Assembly: GCA_964035545.1 (NCBI GenBank)
Contig: OZ037766.1
Location: 11,975,722-12,039,721 of the forward strand
From: Bugula neritina
Lineage: Eukaryota; Bryozoa; Gymnolaemata; Cheilostomatida; Bugulidae
Direction: 5' to 3'
DNA: 64,000 nt
Part shown: positions 13,201 to 22,840 of the stretch, piece after piece
Position numbering within the stretch: position 1 is the stretch's first letter
Layout of the letters: the number at the start of each line of letters is the position of its first letter
Program-made: the position numbers and the translations under genes
Notes under the pieces: model-generated
What the model saw: the letters and a program-made list of their open reading frames with translations, nothing else
What the model was told of the DNA's origin: nothing
The model's database searches: none

Positions 13201-16200
13201 GGCTCATTAGACACTTACAACTCTTATTACAGCTCACAGGACCCTGGCAGACAGTGAGTACCTCCTTGAGGTTGATGCTTGTACAGTTTGTAAAGTACTT
13301 GAGTGTAATGACGAGTGTTATAATTTCATAACTGCAGTTGTTAGATCAACAGCAAAATTGGTAAACCCTAGCATAGGCTAAAGTGATGTAATACAAACTG
13401 CAGGTATAACTTATACATGTGTGTGAAAAATTGGTTCAGCACATTAATTCCTTTCCTATGCGCAATGAAATTATGTGTAAATCTATTTATGCGGCAGTAT
13501 TAAAGCACCCATTGGTTAAGGTGCAGCTTCTAGTTAGTTGTGTTTCCTTGTATGCTTGATCTCTGTAGGTCTGCTACCATCGGTGTTGGTGGGCGGAAGC
13601 AGTGGGAAGACTCGAGAGCTGGAATTTATCTCGGAGGTATGCAATAGTTTTACTCTTTTTGGTTTGAAACTTTTTACCATTTTAGTGTTGCCAAGTAAAA
13701 TGGCAGCCACACTTGGATTTCCTGTTCTCTTGTGATGTATTAGCGGTGATAATTTACTCATGTAAACTATTATAGGTCGGCTTTTAATAAACAGACCTAA
13801 ATTTTCTGCCTCTCAGCATGTGAAGCCTCAGTGCTTTGAGGCATTCACTTGCCCTGAAGATTCTACGCTCCCTTCAATTCCTCAAAAGGAATTTGACTCG
13901 GCCCACAAACCTCTGTCATGCACATTGGAACTGCAACCATTGTGTTCTACAACTTGTAAATTTCCATGTAATTTGTTGTGAAAATATTCTGCTTATACTG
14001 CTGTCCATGTCCTACCAGACAATAACCCGGCCCCTTAGCAACAAAACATCCTTGTGTAATATGTTTCACTCCCTTTGCACGTGACTATATGTTATTTGGT
14101 GGAAAGCTTTTTGTAGTGCAGTTGATAGTCGTGTGTTTTAGACTGATAAATTTTTTGTTTGTCATTCTTAGTTTTAGTTACTTAGAATTGAGCTTTGAAT
14201 AAAGCTATCGAGCAAATACTTCGATACAAGAAGTTGAGAAAACTCCACTTAATGTGTCATACGTAGTCAGCAATCTGCTATTATGATTTTACTAATATAA
14301 AGCTGTAAGACTAAATGTTTCAGCCTACACTTTGACAATGTTATGTTTAGTTAGAATAATGTTTTGAATTGTGGGCAGGGTTTCAGCTTATCACCGTTAT
14401 ATTACTTCCTGTATGCGCACCTATAGGTACATGGGCAGATAACAATGAGATATATCTCAAAAACAAAATGCAAGCTCCATTGGCCGAAAGAATAGAGATG
14501 TTGGATTACGAAGAGCCGCCCGATGCTTTGTCTGACACAAGTGAAGAGTATGCACTCGTACAGGATGCTCTTCCTGATGGCAAGATTCAAAGAGTGCAGT
14601 CAACTTTGAAAAGAGACTTCAGGCCAGGTAACTCATCAGCAGTGCTAGGTTCTTGGAATGATTGCTATTACAGCATAGTTATTCAGTAAACTAATTTTCT
14701 CCATTGGCACAGCTCATTGTTCAATTGCATTAGTCAAGTGATGAGATTTTCGATGGAAAAATAAAGTTGATGATTTGTTTTGAAATTTAATCGATTATGA
14801 GTTAGCCAAGTAATTTCTGACATAATCTAATTTACTTGTGTGAATTAGTATGCATTGATTGTGCAATCATCTAGTTATTACGTTAGCTGCTGTAATGAGA
14901 AACTATACACTAGTCTAGTTGGGGGAAAAGATTTCGCTTCAGTTGCTATCAGTATTGCACTTATAATATGGCATTTAAATCGTATTATGTTTACCAGAAA
15001 TTTGCTTGATTGAAACCCCCCCCCCCCTTACCCCTTTAATAACTCTTTGGTTTATATTTTAATTACAGGGCAGAAAAATTAGTTAGAATGCTATATCATG
15101 TTTTAGTCACATGGACAGAGGTTATCATGTCACTTTTTTCCGTTCATTGCAGCCTTTCCACACACAGACTCGGAGTCGGACATGAGCTCGTTGGAGAGAA
15201 ATGTTTCTGTGCGTAGTCCTGTTAACAGACGCCGTACTGTCATGCCAAAACATGTTGCATCGGGGGTACGCCGAGCACTCAGCCCTTCAAGTCCTAGACT
15301 TAACCCTAGCACCACTGAGAGGAAAAGCAGCTCGTTGCCGCGTATTATCTTCAACAGAGTCAACACCGAAGCATTGTGGGATGGCACAACTTCAAACTCT
15401 CTCGCCACAAATACAAGTATGTTTTTCTGTAGCCTGGGTGTTCCATTCTAAATAATTATCAACGAATTACAATCGTATGATTTATATCATAATTACTTGT
15501 TTATTAGCTTATATTCTAATTCAATAAAATTTCTGCCTCTAAAGATTTATCCTTCTGAACTTTACTGTTTTTGCTTTGGGGTTGTCTGATTAAATTCATT
15601 ATTTGCAATGACGAATATACATCATGAAACATTGGTATCTTCTGGTTATAGTGAAGAGTGACACACCTTCTGAAGGAAGTGAAAGTGCTGGTGATGAAGT
15701 CACCAGATCAGGTAATGAAGTGAAGCGCAATAGATCTTTGAGGATGCTTAGGCGTAGGAAGTTTGACGGCTCTAATGGTGAAGATGAAACCAATTTTTTT
15801 GAGAGATTTAAGAATTCTGTTACCACTGTGGATCCAGAAAAGCAGCGTAGAAAGTCTATGAGAAGGAAACAGAAGGAAGAAGTGAGCATTCTATGACTTA
15901 TGTGTCTTTGTGTCATGCAAATGGCCGAGCTACAGGCTTCTACTGGCCACGTTGGCTCATTTTCAAATAGCCTTCCTAAATGTCAACAACGTAGCGCAAT
16001 AGTTTAATTAATTTTCTAAAGAGAAATGTAAACCACCAATATATTGAAGCAAAATTAAAATCTATTCTTGACGCTTGTGAATTATCAGTTGATTTAACCT
16101 TATAGGAGAAAGTTTTAAGGGACAAGCAGAAATCTGTAAGACGTAAGCTGAAATCCCGTCTGAAGCGGCAGAGCTACCTCAGTAACAAAGACAGTGGTAT

Positions 16201-17833
16201 GACTCTGCAAGACTATCTCCAGACTGAGGGCAATCTTATTCCCATGTTTGTTGAGCTGTGTGTGAAACATCTAGAAAGTCAAGGTAAAGTACATAATTCA
16301 AATTCTTCAAGTGCAGTCTTCTTTGTATATATACATTTAATGTGTGGCCAACCACTGTTGTGTTTTTGGCCGACAATTTGGTATTTTTCCTAATTTGATT
16401 TTACACCAACACTAACTTGTGGTAGTATGTGTATCTTTAGCGTGTATACTGATTTGCTGGAAAATCTCTCATTTATGCTTGTAGGTCTATCAATGGAAGG
16501 TTTGTACAGAATTCCTGGAAACGCTGCTCAAGTTGAGCTTCTCAAAGAGATGTTCCAACATAATAAGAACATAGACATCAATACCATAGACATTGGTATA
16601 AATGCGGTAGCTACAGCTCTGAAAGGTTTCTTCAGTGATCTTGCGGAGCCGTTGATTCCAGCCTATCTGAACCAGGAGTTGGTTGTGGCTGACAGTATGT
16701 ATCAATACATCAGTAAAGCTAAGCATTCTCACACTTGCATCATGTTACTTCACAGATTAAAATCTTGTCTAGCTAAGATTTATAACAGAAGAAGTATTGG
16801 GTCACATCATCTTCACAGTGTTGTATCTGTATCTACAGTTTTATTATTTTATCTCCTTCTGAGGCTTTAATGTTTTATTTTTTGAAGTTTTTTTATAAGA
16901 ATATGGTTTTAGCGAGAATTTTTAGTGAGTCATAACGTTAGATTACGTGTTACAGATATACTCGTGTGCAAATACTTTGAAGTATTGTATTATTAGTTTA
17001 TTTGTGTCTATGATAAGTGTATGTCTGGGAGATTTTGCATACTCTAGTGTATAGCAGAAAGGTAATATTCACTTTTATGACAATGTAAGATATCTAAATC
17101 AGTAGATTGCTTCTATTATTGTATAATAAGGTAGCTAATGCAGACCAACTTAATAGAGATATCAAGTTTTCAACCCATAAGAATTTGTACACCAGACCTG
17201 GTAAATGTATGTCATGATCACATTAAGTATCATTTAGCTAAAGGCAGAGCTGGCGTTGACCCACAGTTTGCTCTGTTTTAGCAATACCAGAGAAAAGCTC
17301 TCGTTTGTTAGCCTTGCGAGGTGTCCTCAAGAAGCTTCCTCCCGCAAATCATGAAATCCTCAAATACTTGGTTACTCATCTGTACAGGTAATAATTGGTT
17401 AATAATTTGTACAGGTAATAGATATAAAGTTATTGTACATTGTGATGTGTGAAGCTATGCTAGGTGAAACAGGTAGTTTTTATGTGAATTACTGAAGCAT
17501 AAACTATTTCTTCATTGCTTAAATTAGCAGTGGTTGCTGTAGACTAGAAATGTGTGTGAATGCAGATTTGCCAATGTGCGTTGTTTCCAAATATTTTATG
17601 TACTATGAAACACTCTGACTAAATTATTGTTTCAATCTTACAGAGTTAACCTAAATAGTGAAGTCAACTCCATGGACAGCAAAAATCTTGCAATATGTTG
17701 GTGGCCAACAATAATTCGAGCGGTGATTAGCAATGTAAATGACTTGAAGTCCACGGGTAAAGCAATGGAAGAGATTACTTTAACATTAATTGAACAGCAT
17801 GGCTTCTTTTTCTACAATGAGCACGAAGTGTAA
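1236..17833 (+). CDS. ARHGAP35: p190RhoGAP (Rho GTPase-activating protein), about 26 coding exons
   Basis: Homologue of vertebrate ARHGAP35/ARHGAP5, cytosolic proteins that switch off Rho through a C-terminal GAP domain. Coding exons: 1236-1323, 2490-2822, 3361-3575, 4212-4317, 5691-5809, 6930-7153, 8360-8566, 9001-9187, 9417-9526, 9643-9795, 10246-10357, 10636-10759, 11123-11318, 11815-11997, 12282-12542, 12637-12794, 13121-13253, 13569-13636, 13817-13955, 14427-14627, 15153-15416, 15652-15881, 16106-16283, 16485-16694, 17282-17387, 17644-17833. The N-terminal GTPase has P-loop GRVGVGKS, TKMD and ETSA; about residues 288-580 are FF repeats; 580-970 the two pseudoGTPase regions; a linker holds DSESDMSSLER, close to vertebrate DSEMDTSSLER; the GAP domain (from about 1315) keeps the arginine finger in GLYRIPG and NLAICWWPT. 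Total about 1,509 residues against 1,499 in human p190A. Phases agree at every junction except 13253/13569. The protein stops shortly after FFFYN, without the proline-rich vertebrate tail. Confidence 0.96.
3627..3803 (+). repeat. interspersed repeat family B, copy 1 (in p190RhoGAP intron 3)
   Basis: About 170 bp that recur at 34201-34368 and 37441-37582. Shared blocks include a GAGAAAAGCCTGT core near the left end, TTTCAACCC in the middle and CTGCTCCTAAATGC at the right end. No coding capacity, no clear terminal inverted repeat and no tRNA-like boxes, so the class is unknown. Confidence 0.6.
5225..5625 (+). repeat. pyrimidine-rich minisatellite in p190RhoGAP intron 4
   Basis: Tandem TCTCTACATCTCYCACC-like units with variable deletions, about 400 bp, strongly C+T on this strand. 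It produces a long Ser-Thr-Pro-Leu-His open frame that is a repeat artefact. It lies wholly inside the intron between exons ending 4317 and starting 5691. Confidence 0.85.
5876..5915 (+). repeat. (ATT)n/(ATC)n microsatellite
   Basis: Uninterrupted TTA repeats grading into TCA/ATC units just downstream of exon 5 of p190RhoGAP. Intronic. Confidence 0.85.
6637..6857 (-). repeat. tRNA-derived SINE, copy 1, with a 24-nt poly-G run
   Basis: Read on the minus strand, the element starts with a tRNA-like head: an A box (TGGTCTAGAGGTTAG) and, about 35 nt on, a B box (GGTTCAAACCC). It is followed by a body containing AGCATCCAGTCATAATTGCTC-like sequence shared with the copy at 37935-38102. A run of 24 G (plus strand 6772-6795) sits where the other copies have only GGG, between the B box and the body. 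Located in p190RhoGAP intron 5. It is not a functional tRNA gene: the acceptor stem does not close. Confidence 0.75.
9209..9398 (+). repeat. 37-bp minisatellite in p190RhoGAP intron 8
   Basis: About five tandem units of roughly 37 bp (TGTATTACATGCACCTACAT followed by GCTGTATAACTAC plus a few variable bases) that fill nearly all of the short intron between the exons ending at 9187 and starting at 9417. Confidence 0.85.
11423..11766. mobile_element. hAT-like nonautonomous element (MITE) relic
   Basis: Ends are imperfect inverted repeats of the type CARGGGTGTCTAACCTTTT...GGCCGAGGGCCAC, with the right end reading back as CAGGGGCTGTCCAACAGGCGGCCC. TATAAC occurs immediately outside both ends, suggesting an eroded target duplication. 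The CARNGGT...AACC termini are characteristic of hAT elements. No transposase inside. Located in p190RhoGAP intron 13. Confidence 0.6.
13440..13474 (+). other. candidate 35-bp microexon of p190RhoGAP
   Basis: The exon ending 13253 leaves two bases over, while the next clearly coding exon (13569-13636, LLPSVLVGGSSGK frame) needs one. A 35-bp segment preceded by GGTTCAG and followed by GTGTAA would repair the phase and is open in the required frame. This is an inference from phase only; its sequence is not conserved with vertebrate p190. An alternative is a one- or two-base assembly error nearby. Confidence 0.3.
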
Positions 17834-17857
17834 TTTATATTTTTAAAAAATTTTGAC

Positions 17858-17863
17858 AATAAA
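17858..17863 (+). terminator. polyadenylation signal of p190RhoGAP
   Basis: AATAAA 25 bp after the stop codon, the first such hexamer downstream, implying a very short 3' UTR. Several other AATAAA motifs follow within 100 bp in this AT-rich DNA. Confidence 0.6.
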
Positions 17864-18866
17864 AAAACCCAATATTATGCTAATGTTTTTACCTATTAAT
17901 TTATCATAATTGTGTTGATTAATAAAATGATGCTAGTGATATTATTTGAACAAAGACTGTGAAGTTGGGGAGATTTTTCCTAGTCATGCTAATAATGTGT
18001 GCCAATTTTACGCAACCTAAACATTCTTATATATTTTTCCTATTTTATTTTTCCAGTCTTATCTTTTAATGATAACCATAATTATTGGTTACCTTTTATC
18101 TTGTATAATTATACAAATATTCTTCTGAATTCTAAGTTAAATGATTCCTGACATTTATGTACATACGACATGCATTTTTCTCACAAAAATACAAATAATG
18201 ATAATTCTCTTTAATATGCTGTTTTAATTTGTAAATCACCAAACAGTGGAATATAATCTAACCATCCAATTTATAACCTAATATTTTCACTTGAATTATT
18301 AATATTTATTTTCATGGTGTCTCTCGTTGACATGATTTAAAATTGCTTTGTGGAGTATTAAATAAGTTGTGGTAAAATGTAAAGCTCCCAAGACTGAGCG
18401 TAGCTATGATGAAGCCTGATTCAAACAATTTTGCTTGCCACTTTTATTTCGATAGAGAGTTAAAAGTGAACTCTTGTTGATCTCAAAATTGTGATATAGT
18501 GGATGACTACAAAATATCCTGTAACAATTGAAGACACCCCTGATAAAACGATCAGAGTCAAATAAACTACACGCAGAGAAAATTGAATTTTAATGTTTGA
18601 AACGCTCTAACTTCCACTGTAAATAAGAATAAGTTTTTACTTGGCATTTTATTATTACTTCATGAGGTTTGCTATATTATTTAATGTGACGGTAGATTGT
18701 TTTATCAAATACTTTGTAAGAAAATTGATGTTAAACAAAGGTACAACTAACTCTAATAGTTTTACCATTTTATTTTTATTCAACATCACTGAAGTTTAAA
18801 ACCTTGTTCTAATTTCCATGCTTATACAGATTAAATTAATTTTAAGGCTGTATGTTTCACAAAATA
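17864..18866. other. intergenic, nothing recognised
   Basis: About 1 kb of AT-rich DNA between the 3' end of p190RhoGAP (+) and the 3' end of the minus-strand exon at 18915-19266. No open frames, RNA genes or clear repeats seen. Confidence 0.5.
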
Positions 18867-18872
18867 TTTATT
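18867..18872 (-). terminator. polyadenylation signal for the exon at 18915-19266
   Basis: Minus-strand AATAAA about 45 nt beyond the stop codon at 18915-18917. Its position supports the reading of 18915-19266 as a real terminal exon. Confidence 0.55.
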
Positions 18873-18914
18873 GAATTATAATGTACGATGTAGATATTAC
18901 AAAAAATTTGTACA

Positions 18915-19266
18915 CTAGTCATAAAGCAAGTGTTGGTTATATTGTGTACCAGCAATCAAGGCAACAGTGATATATATGCAAGCGATACGCATGATAGTTA
19001 ATCCATCAGTTTGTAGTGTTTCTTGCAGTTCCTCTTTGATGTTAGAGTCATAATTTAAACTGTCAAAGTAGTTCTGAGCCTCAGGTCCACAAAATCTTTT
19101 CAAGCTTTGAATGTCTTGGTATATGAGGTGTGACATTGGTAGTAATCCAGTGTATAGGGGCGGTGTTGTAGAGAGAAGACCACAGCTTCTTTTTTTCTTA
19201 ACCACCAAACTACTTTTCCATGGGCTAGTCCATGAATCTCCGTATTCCACAGACTTAGATTTGACT
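18915..19266 (-). CDS. terminal exon of an unidentified protein with a C-terminal membrane segment
   Basis: A strong acceptor (TTTTGTTTTGCAG, minus strand) opens a 117-codon frame that ends at TAG and is followed by AATAAA. The frame needs two bases from an upstream exon. It begins SKSVEYGDSWTSPWKSS, has a basic KKKRS patch, a soluble middle part (LIYQDIQSLKRFCGPEAQ) and a hydrophobic stretch IACIYITVALIAG about 11 residues before the stop, as in a tail-anchored or final transmembrane segment. I do not recognise the family. I could not find a convincing upstream exon between 19267 and 21009; it may lie beyond MRPS26/CFAP206, or this may be a retained fragment. Confidence 0.5.
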
Positions 19267-19705
19267 CTGCAAAACAAAACCTCGTGTTGAGGTCATGTCA
19301 GGAGTGGGCAATTTTTTACATAAAGCCCTGCCAGATACTTTGACGTATCAAAAAACATAGTCTGCTCCATCTTTACAATGGCATATGGGCAAGGGAGTTT
19401 TCTGCATAAATGCATATTTCATTTCACCAATCATCTGGTGTCTTCGCTGGAGATGCCTGATTTACTGCTCCAAAATCTTTGTCACATTCCATATAAGAAT
19501 TCCCTCCAAAAATGGAAAAGTAAGTTTGATCACTTGAAAAATTGCTTTTTGATGTTAACCAGATACAGTGACAAATTTTTATAGCAGTCCAATTTTTGTT
19601 CTACCCTGCACAAGAGTCACAAAATATTTCCAAAACTGTTACAATTTTGATTTCAATGTAGCGACATACTGAGCTAGAATAGAACAAACACTGTTGACCC
19701 TTTTC

Positions 19706-20280
19706 TTATAACCATGTCTCATCATAAACATAGAAATGTGCATCATTGGATGCTAAATTATGTACGTTGGAGGATATGCATGTAAGCTGCCCTTTATAGT
19801 ACACACCGTTGGTAGTAATGTTTGGTGCTGGCAGATTCTTTTGGTAATTTATGCATATTGCATGATAAGTAGAATCCTGCCTTGCCTTGTTTTTGCTTCT
19901 CTTTTGCGATTGTGAAAAACATCTGCACTCCTCAAATGACCATGATGTTCAGAATTTCCAGTTTGAGTTTCTGTTGAAGTACAATCGTGCTACCTAGCTG
20001 CTTTGCAAGGATGTCTTCTACAAGGCGTTTTGAGGCCTTGTTCTCGTCGCATGTTGAAAAAGTGTCAGATCTAGGGTAGGTAGCCGAAAGATAAATTTTA
20101 TTTGGTAGTCAAGATTTTGCGGTATGTGTTTTTTAAACATGTTGAACCAGGATGCTGTTCTCGAAACATATCATAAAGTTTGGTCTTATTGAGAGTTTCT
20201 AGCAAGTACATCCTTTTAGTGTTGTGTAAACTATAATGCGATTTCTGCCCTTTGAATGACTCGGCGTCAGATGTCCGCAG
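19706..20280 (-). pseudogene. decayed DDE-type transposase fragment
   Basis: Three minus-strand reading frames, joined only across frameshifts and stops, read like one DNA-transposon protein: a helical stretch with LLETLNKTKLYDMFREQ then YRKIL, a PRSDTFSTCDEN motif (close to the PRxDxCxxCD zinc-like motif of several uncharacterised metazoan transposases), then a beta-strand region VYYKGQLTC...AHFYVYDETW resembling the segment around the first catalytic acidic residues. Frame breaks lie near 20111, 20065 and 19950. No intact ends were identified. It sits between the orphan exon at 18915-19266 and MRPS26. The family name is uncertain. Confidence 0.55.
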
Positions 20281-21009
20281 CTAGGTTTATAACTTATTAC
20301 CAATAGAGAGAAAACAGCCATCTTAATGATCTACCTGTAGAGTTATCCCCTTTGTCAAGAAAAGAACATAACTATCAACCTACTTTCATGTATACTCCAA
20401 CCTGCAGCTTCAAAACGTCTAATCGAATATTATGTTGATATTTGGGAAGTGTAGCAGAAATTAGCAACTTTTATTTATATTTTATGCAGTGTAGAGAAAA
20501 AGTTGAAAATTTCTAAACCATTAATTAGATTGTACCGCTTTTTGTTAGACTTAACATTGTCTGGTGTCGTTTTAAGTTCCGGGAAAACATTGCATGGCTT
20601 AAAAATTTGATTAATAAGTTGTGATTCTGAAGTAAAGTGTGGTGCTAATCATTTACACGCTTCATCAACAATAGCTAAAATTAGGAAAGACAAAGAGTTG
20701 TAGTCCAAATCACGAACTGTATTTCGCTATATAAGTAGAACTAAAAGTAGCACCATAAGCACCACCGAGTTTGGTGTGACACTAACCTTCAATGAGCGAC
20801 TTGTTCTTCAAGTTGAACTTAGACTTGGAGCATTCATATTACTATCAGAAATAGATTGGACTTAGTCTTGGATCGATCATCATCACCCGTCATTGTTGAT
20901 GCGTCAGTCTTCAATTTATTTTTACTATTTGTGTTAGATTAGTAGCGCAATTTGTAAAAAAATATAAAATTGTAATTATAAATATTTAAAATCAAAATTA
21001 AATTAAAAT
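20281..21009. other. intergenic and presumed MRPS26 promoter region
   Basis: No coding signal on either strand that I trust. A minus-strand segment around 20786-20850 ends in a GT donor-like sequence but its frame has stops. The MRPS26 promoter should lie near the right end; no distinct motif seen. Confidence 0.4.
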
Positions 21010-22615
21010 ATGAATTCTTGTGTCGGCAGATCATCTTTTCTTAGTATGAAAAGTTGCAAAGCTAATAACATTAATATTTTGACTACTGAAACCACTTTAT
21101 TCTCGCTGACAAGTGTAAGATTTCGAAAAAGGAGAGACCAACCTCGTAGAGCTCCAAGTAAAATTTACTATGTAAGACAACCGACTCCCAAAGATCCAGA
21201 AGAAATGGCGTTCCTCAACACTGAACTGAAACATTATAATACGAAAATGAAATCAATAACGTGAGTCACTACTAGTACTACAAATAGTAATAACTACTGG
21301 ACTTAGTAATTAAGTGTAACTTATTCCTGTGAGTATGATATTAAAATTAAATTTAAAATTAATATTCTATTACTATTACTTATTGGACTTAGTCCAAGTC
21401 AATTAGACATGGTAGTACTATTATATTCAATAAGTTATGGTTTAACTTTATGTTCTTTTTTCAATGTTGTATTTGCAGTTAAATCCAATTCAACTTAGTA
21501 TCATCAGCAAATATCCTTAAAGTTAATGATTAATTGAGCATTGTGATTGTCATTATACTACTATTACTACTAAAAGTGCCTGTTTTGAAAATGCAAATAA
21601 TAAGATAGAAATGTGTCATCTGTTAACACAATAAATTTGCAACATAGATCACTCAATTAGTAAGGCATATTTTTCCATAAATAATAAATATTAAGTGTTG
21701 AATGTGACTTGAGTTAACAAATTAAAATTTCATGTGTCTCATAGACTTGCAGATAATCTCCATTATAATATTCATCTAAAATATTTCGTGACACAAGCTT
21801 ACATGTATCTTTACCTTGATTCTGTTAGAGCATTCCTCCAGTCTCAAAGACGTCCCTTTTCACAAATAGTAAAAGAGCAAAATTCAGCCACAAACCACAA
21901 TCATGATGATTTAGAAAGGGCATTTGAGCTGAATAGAGTGTGGAACGAAAATGTCGCTAAACAGAGGTTGGTACTATTTGGCATGTGCCTAGATGTTGTT
22001 TTTAAATACATTATTTAGTAAAAAAGGTGCCATTTGACTGATCCATTGTATAAATATGTTTGTATCAAGTTTATTCTGTGTGATTTAAGATAACTCATCA
22101 AAACATTTTAGTTTTTGACCAAATAATCATTACAATTGATGAACTTTTATGATCATAGAATTGAAGCTTCACCATGATTGTTCTTATTTTAGGTTTTGAA
22201 TGTAGTGTCCTGTTTAACATAAAATAATATCAGACATTATGTGTAGTTTTCCTGCTCATCTCTGTAGAGCTGCCAGATTGACAGCTGAAGCTTTGGCAGT
22301 ACAGGCAATTAAAGACTCTAAGTTAACAGAGAATATAAAGCGGCTAGAAAAAGAACAAGCTAGAGCTAAAGAACTGCTACAATCCGTTGCTGTAAGTTTG
22401 AGACTGAAACTTCAAATAATGTGTATCTAATAGTATATGCTCAGACTGCTGTTGGGATGTAGATTAACATTTATTGTTGCGTTGTGTTATTGTAGGAACG
22501 ACGCACACAAGCATTTGATATGGACAATTTAGATGAAGAATTAGAGAAATTTTTAGATAGTGAGCCCATTAATCACAACTTTGCTATTACAGCAACTGGT
22601 GAAAAAATTAGATGA
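21010..22615 (+). CDS. MRPS26: mitochondrial small ribosomal subunit protein mS26
   Basis: Four exons: 21010-21260, 21829-21966, 22268-22391, 22496-22615, with phases 2, 2 and 0 that fit. Product about 210 residues, the family's usual size (205 in human). The N terminus is basic and serine-rich, as expected of a mitochondrial targeting sequence, followed by RFRKRRDQPRRAPSKIYYVRQ. The middle matches the mS26 coiled coil: VWNENVAKQRAARLTAEAL against human AWNQAENRRLHELRIARLR. The C terminus DNLDEELEKFLDSEPINHNF-AIT matches human [22 protein letters not shown]. Component of the mitoribosome small subunit. Its 3' end faces that of CFAP206, 225 bp away between stop codons. Confidence 0.88.
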
Positions 22616-22663
22616 GGGTTGTTATTGTTTTTTAAACTGGTACTAAATATTGTGTTTGGTTAT

Positions 22664-22669
22664 TTTATT
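22664..22669 (-). terminator. possible polyadenylation signal of CFAP206
   Basis: Minus-strand AATAAA 172 nt past the CFAP206 stop. If used, the CFAP206 transcript would overlap the MRPS26 3' UTR. Confidence 0.35.
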
Positions 22670-22771
22670 GTAATACTAAATTTTTAGTAAAATTATATAT
22701 TTTTCTGTTGAAAAATATGTTTTAGAGTGTATATAAAGTTTTCATATTCGTTAATTCAAGCATTTAGTAAC

Positions 22772-22777
22772 AATAAA
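22772..22777 (+). terminator. possible polyadenylation signal of MRPS26
   Basis: AATAAA 157 nt after the MRPS26 stop and 64 bp short of the convergent CFAP206 stop codon. Confidence 0.4.
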
Positions 22778-22840
22778 TGCTAACATTTAAATTGAAGTTT
22801 TACTTTGTGGTTATTTTGAAATATATCAACGAATTGTCAC

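Noticed and set aside
20786-20925. possible minus-strand first exon feeding the exon at 18915-19266
   Set aside because: The GTTAGT donor exists, but every frame that would give the needed phase 2 contains stops.
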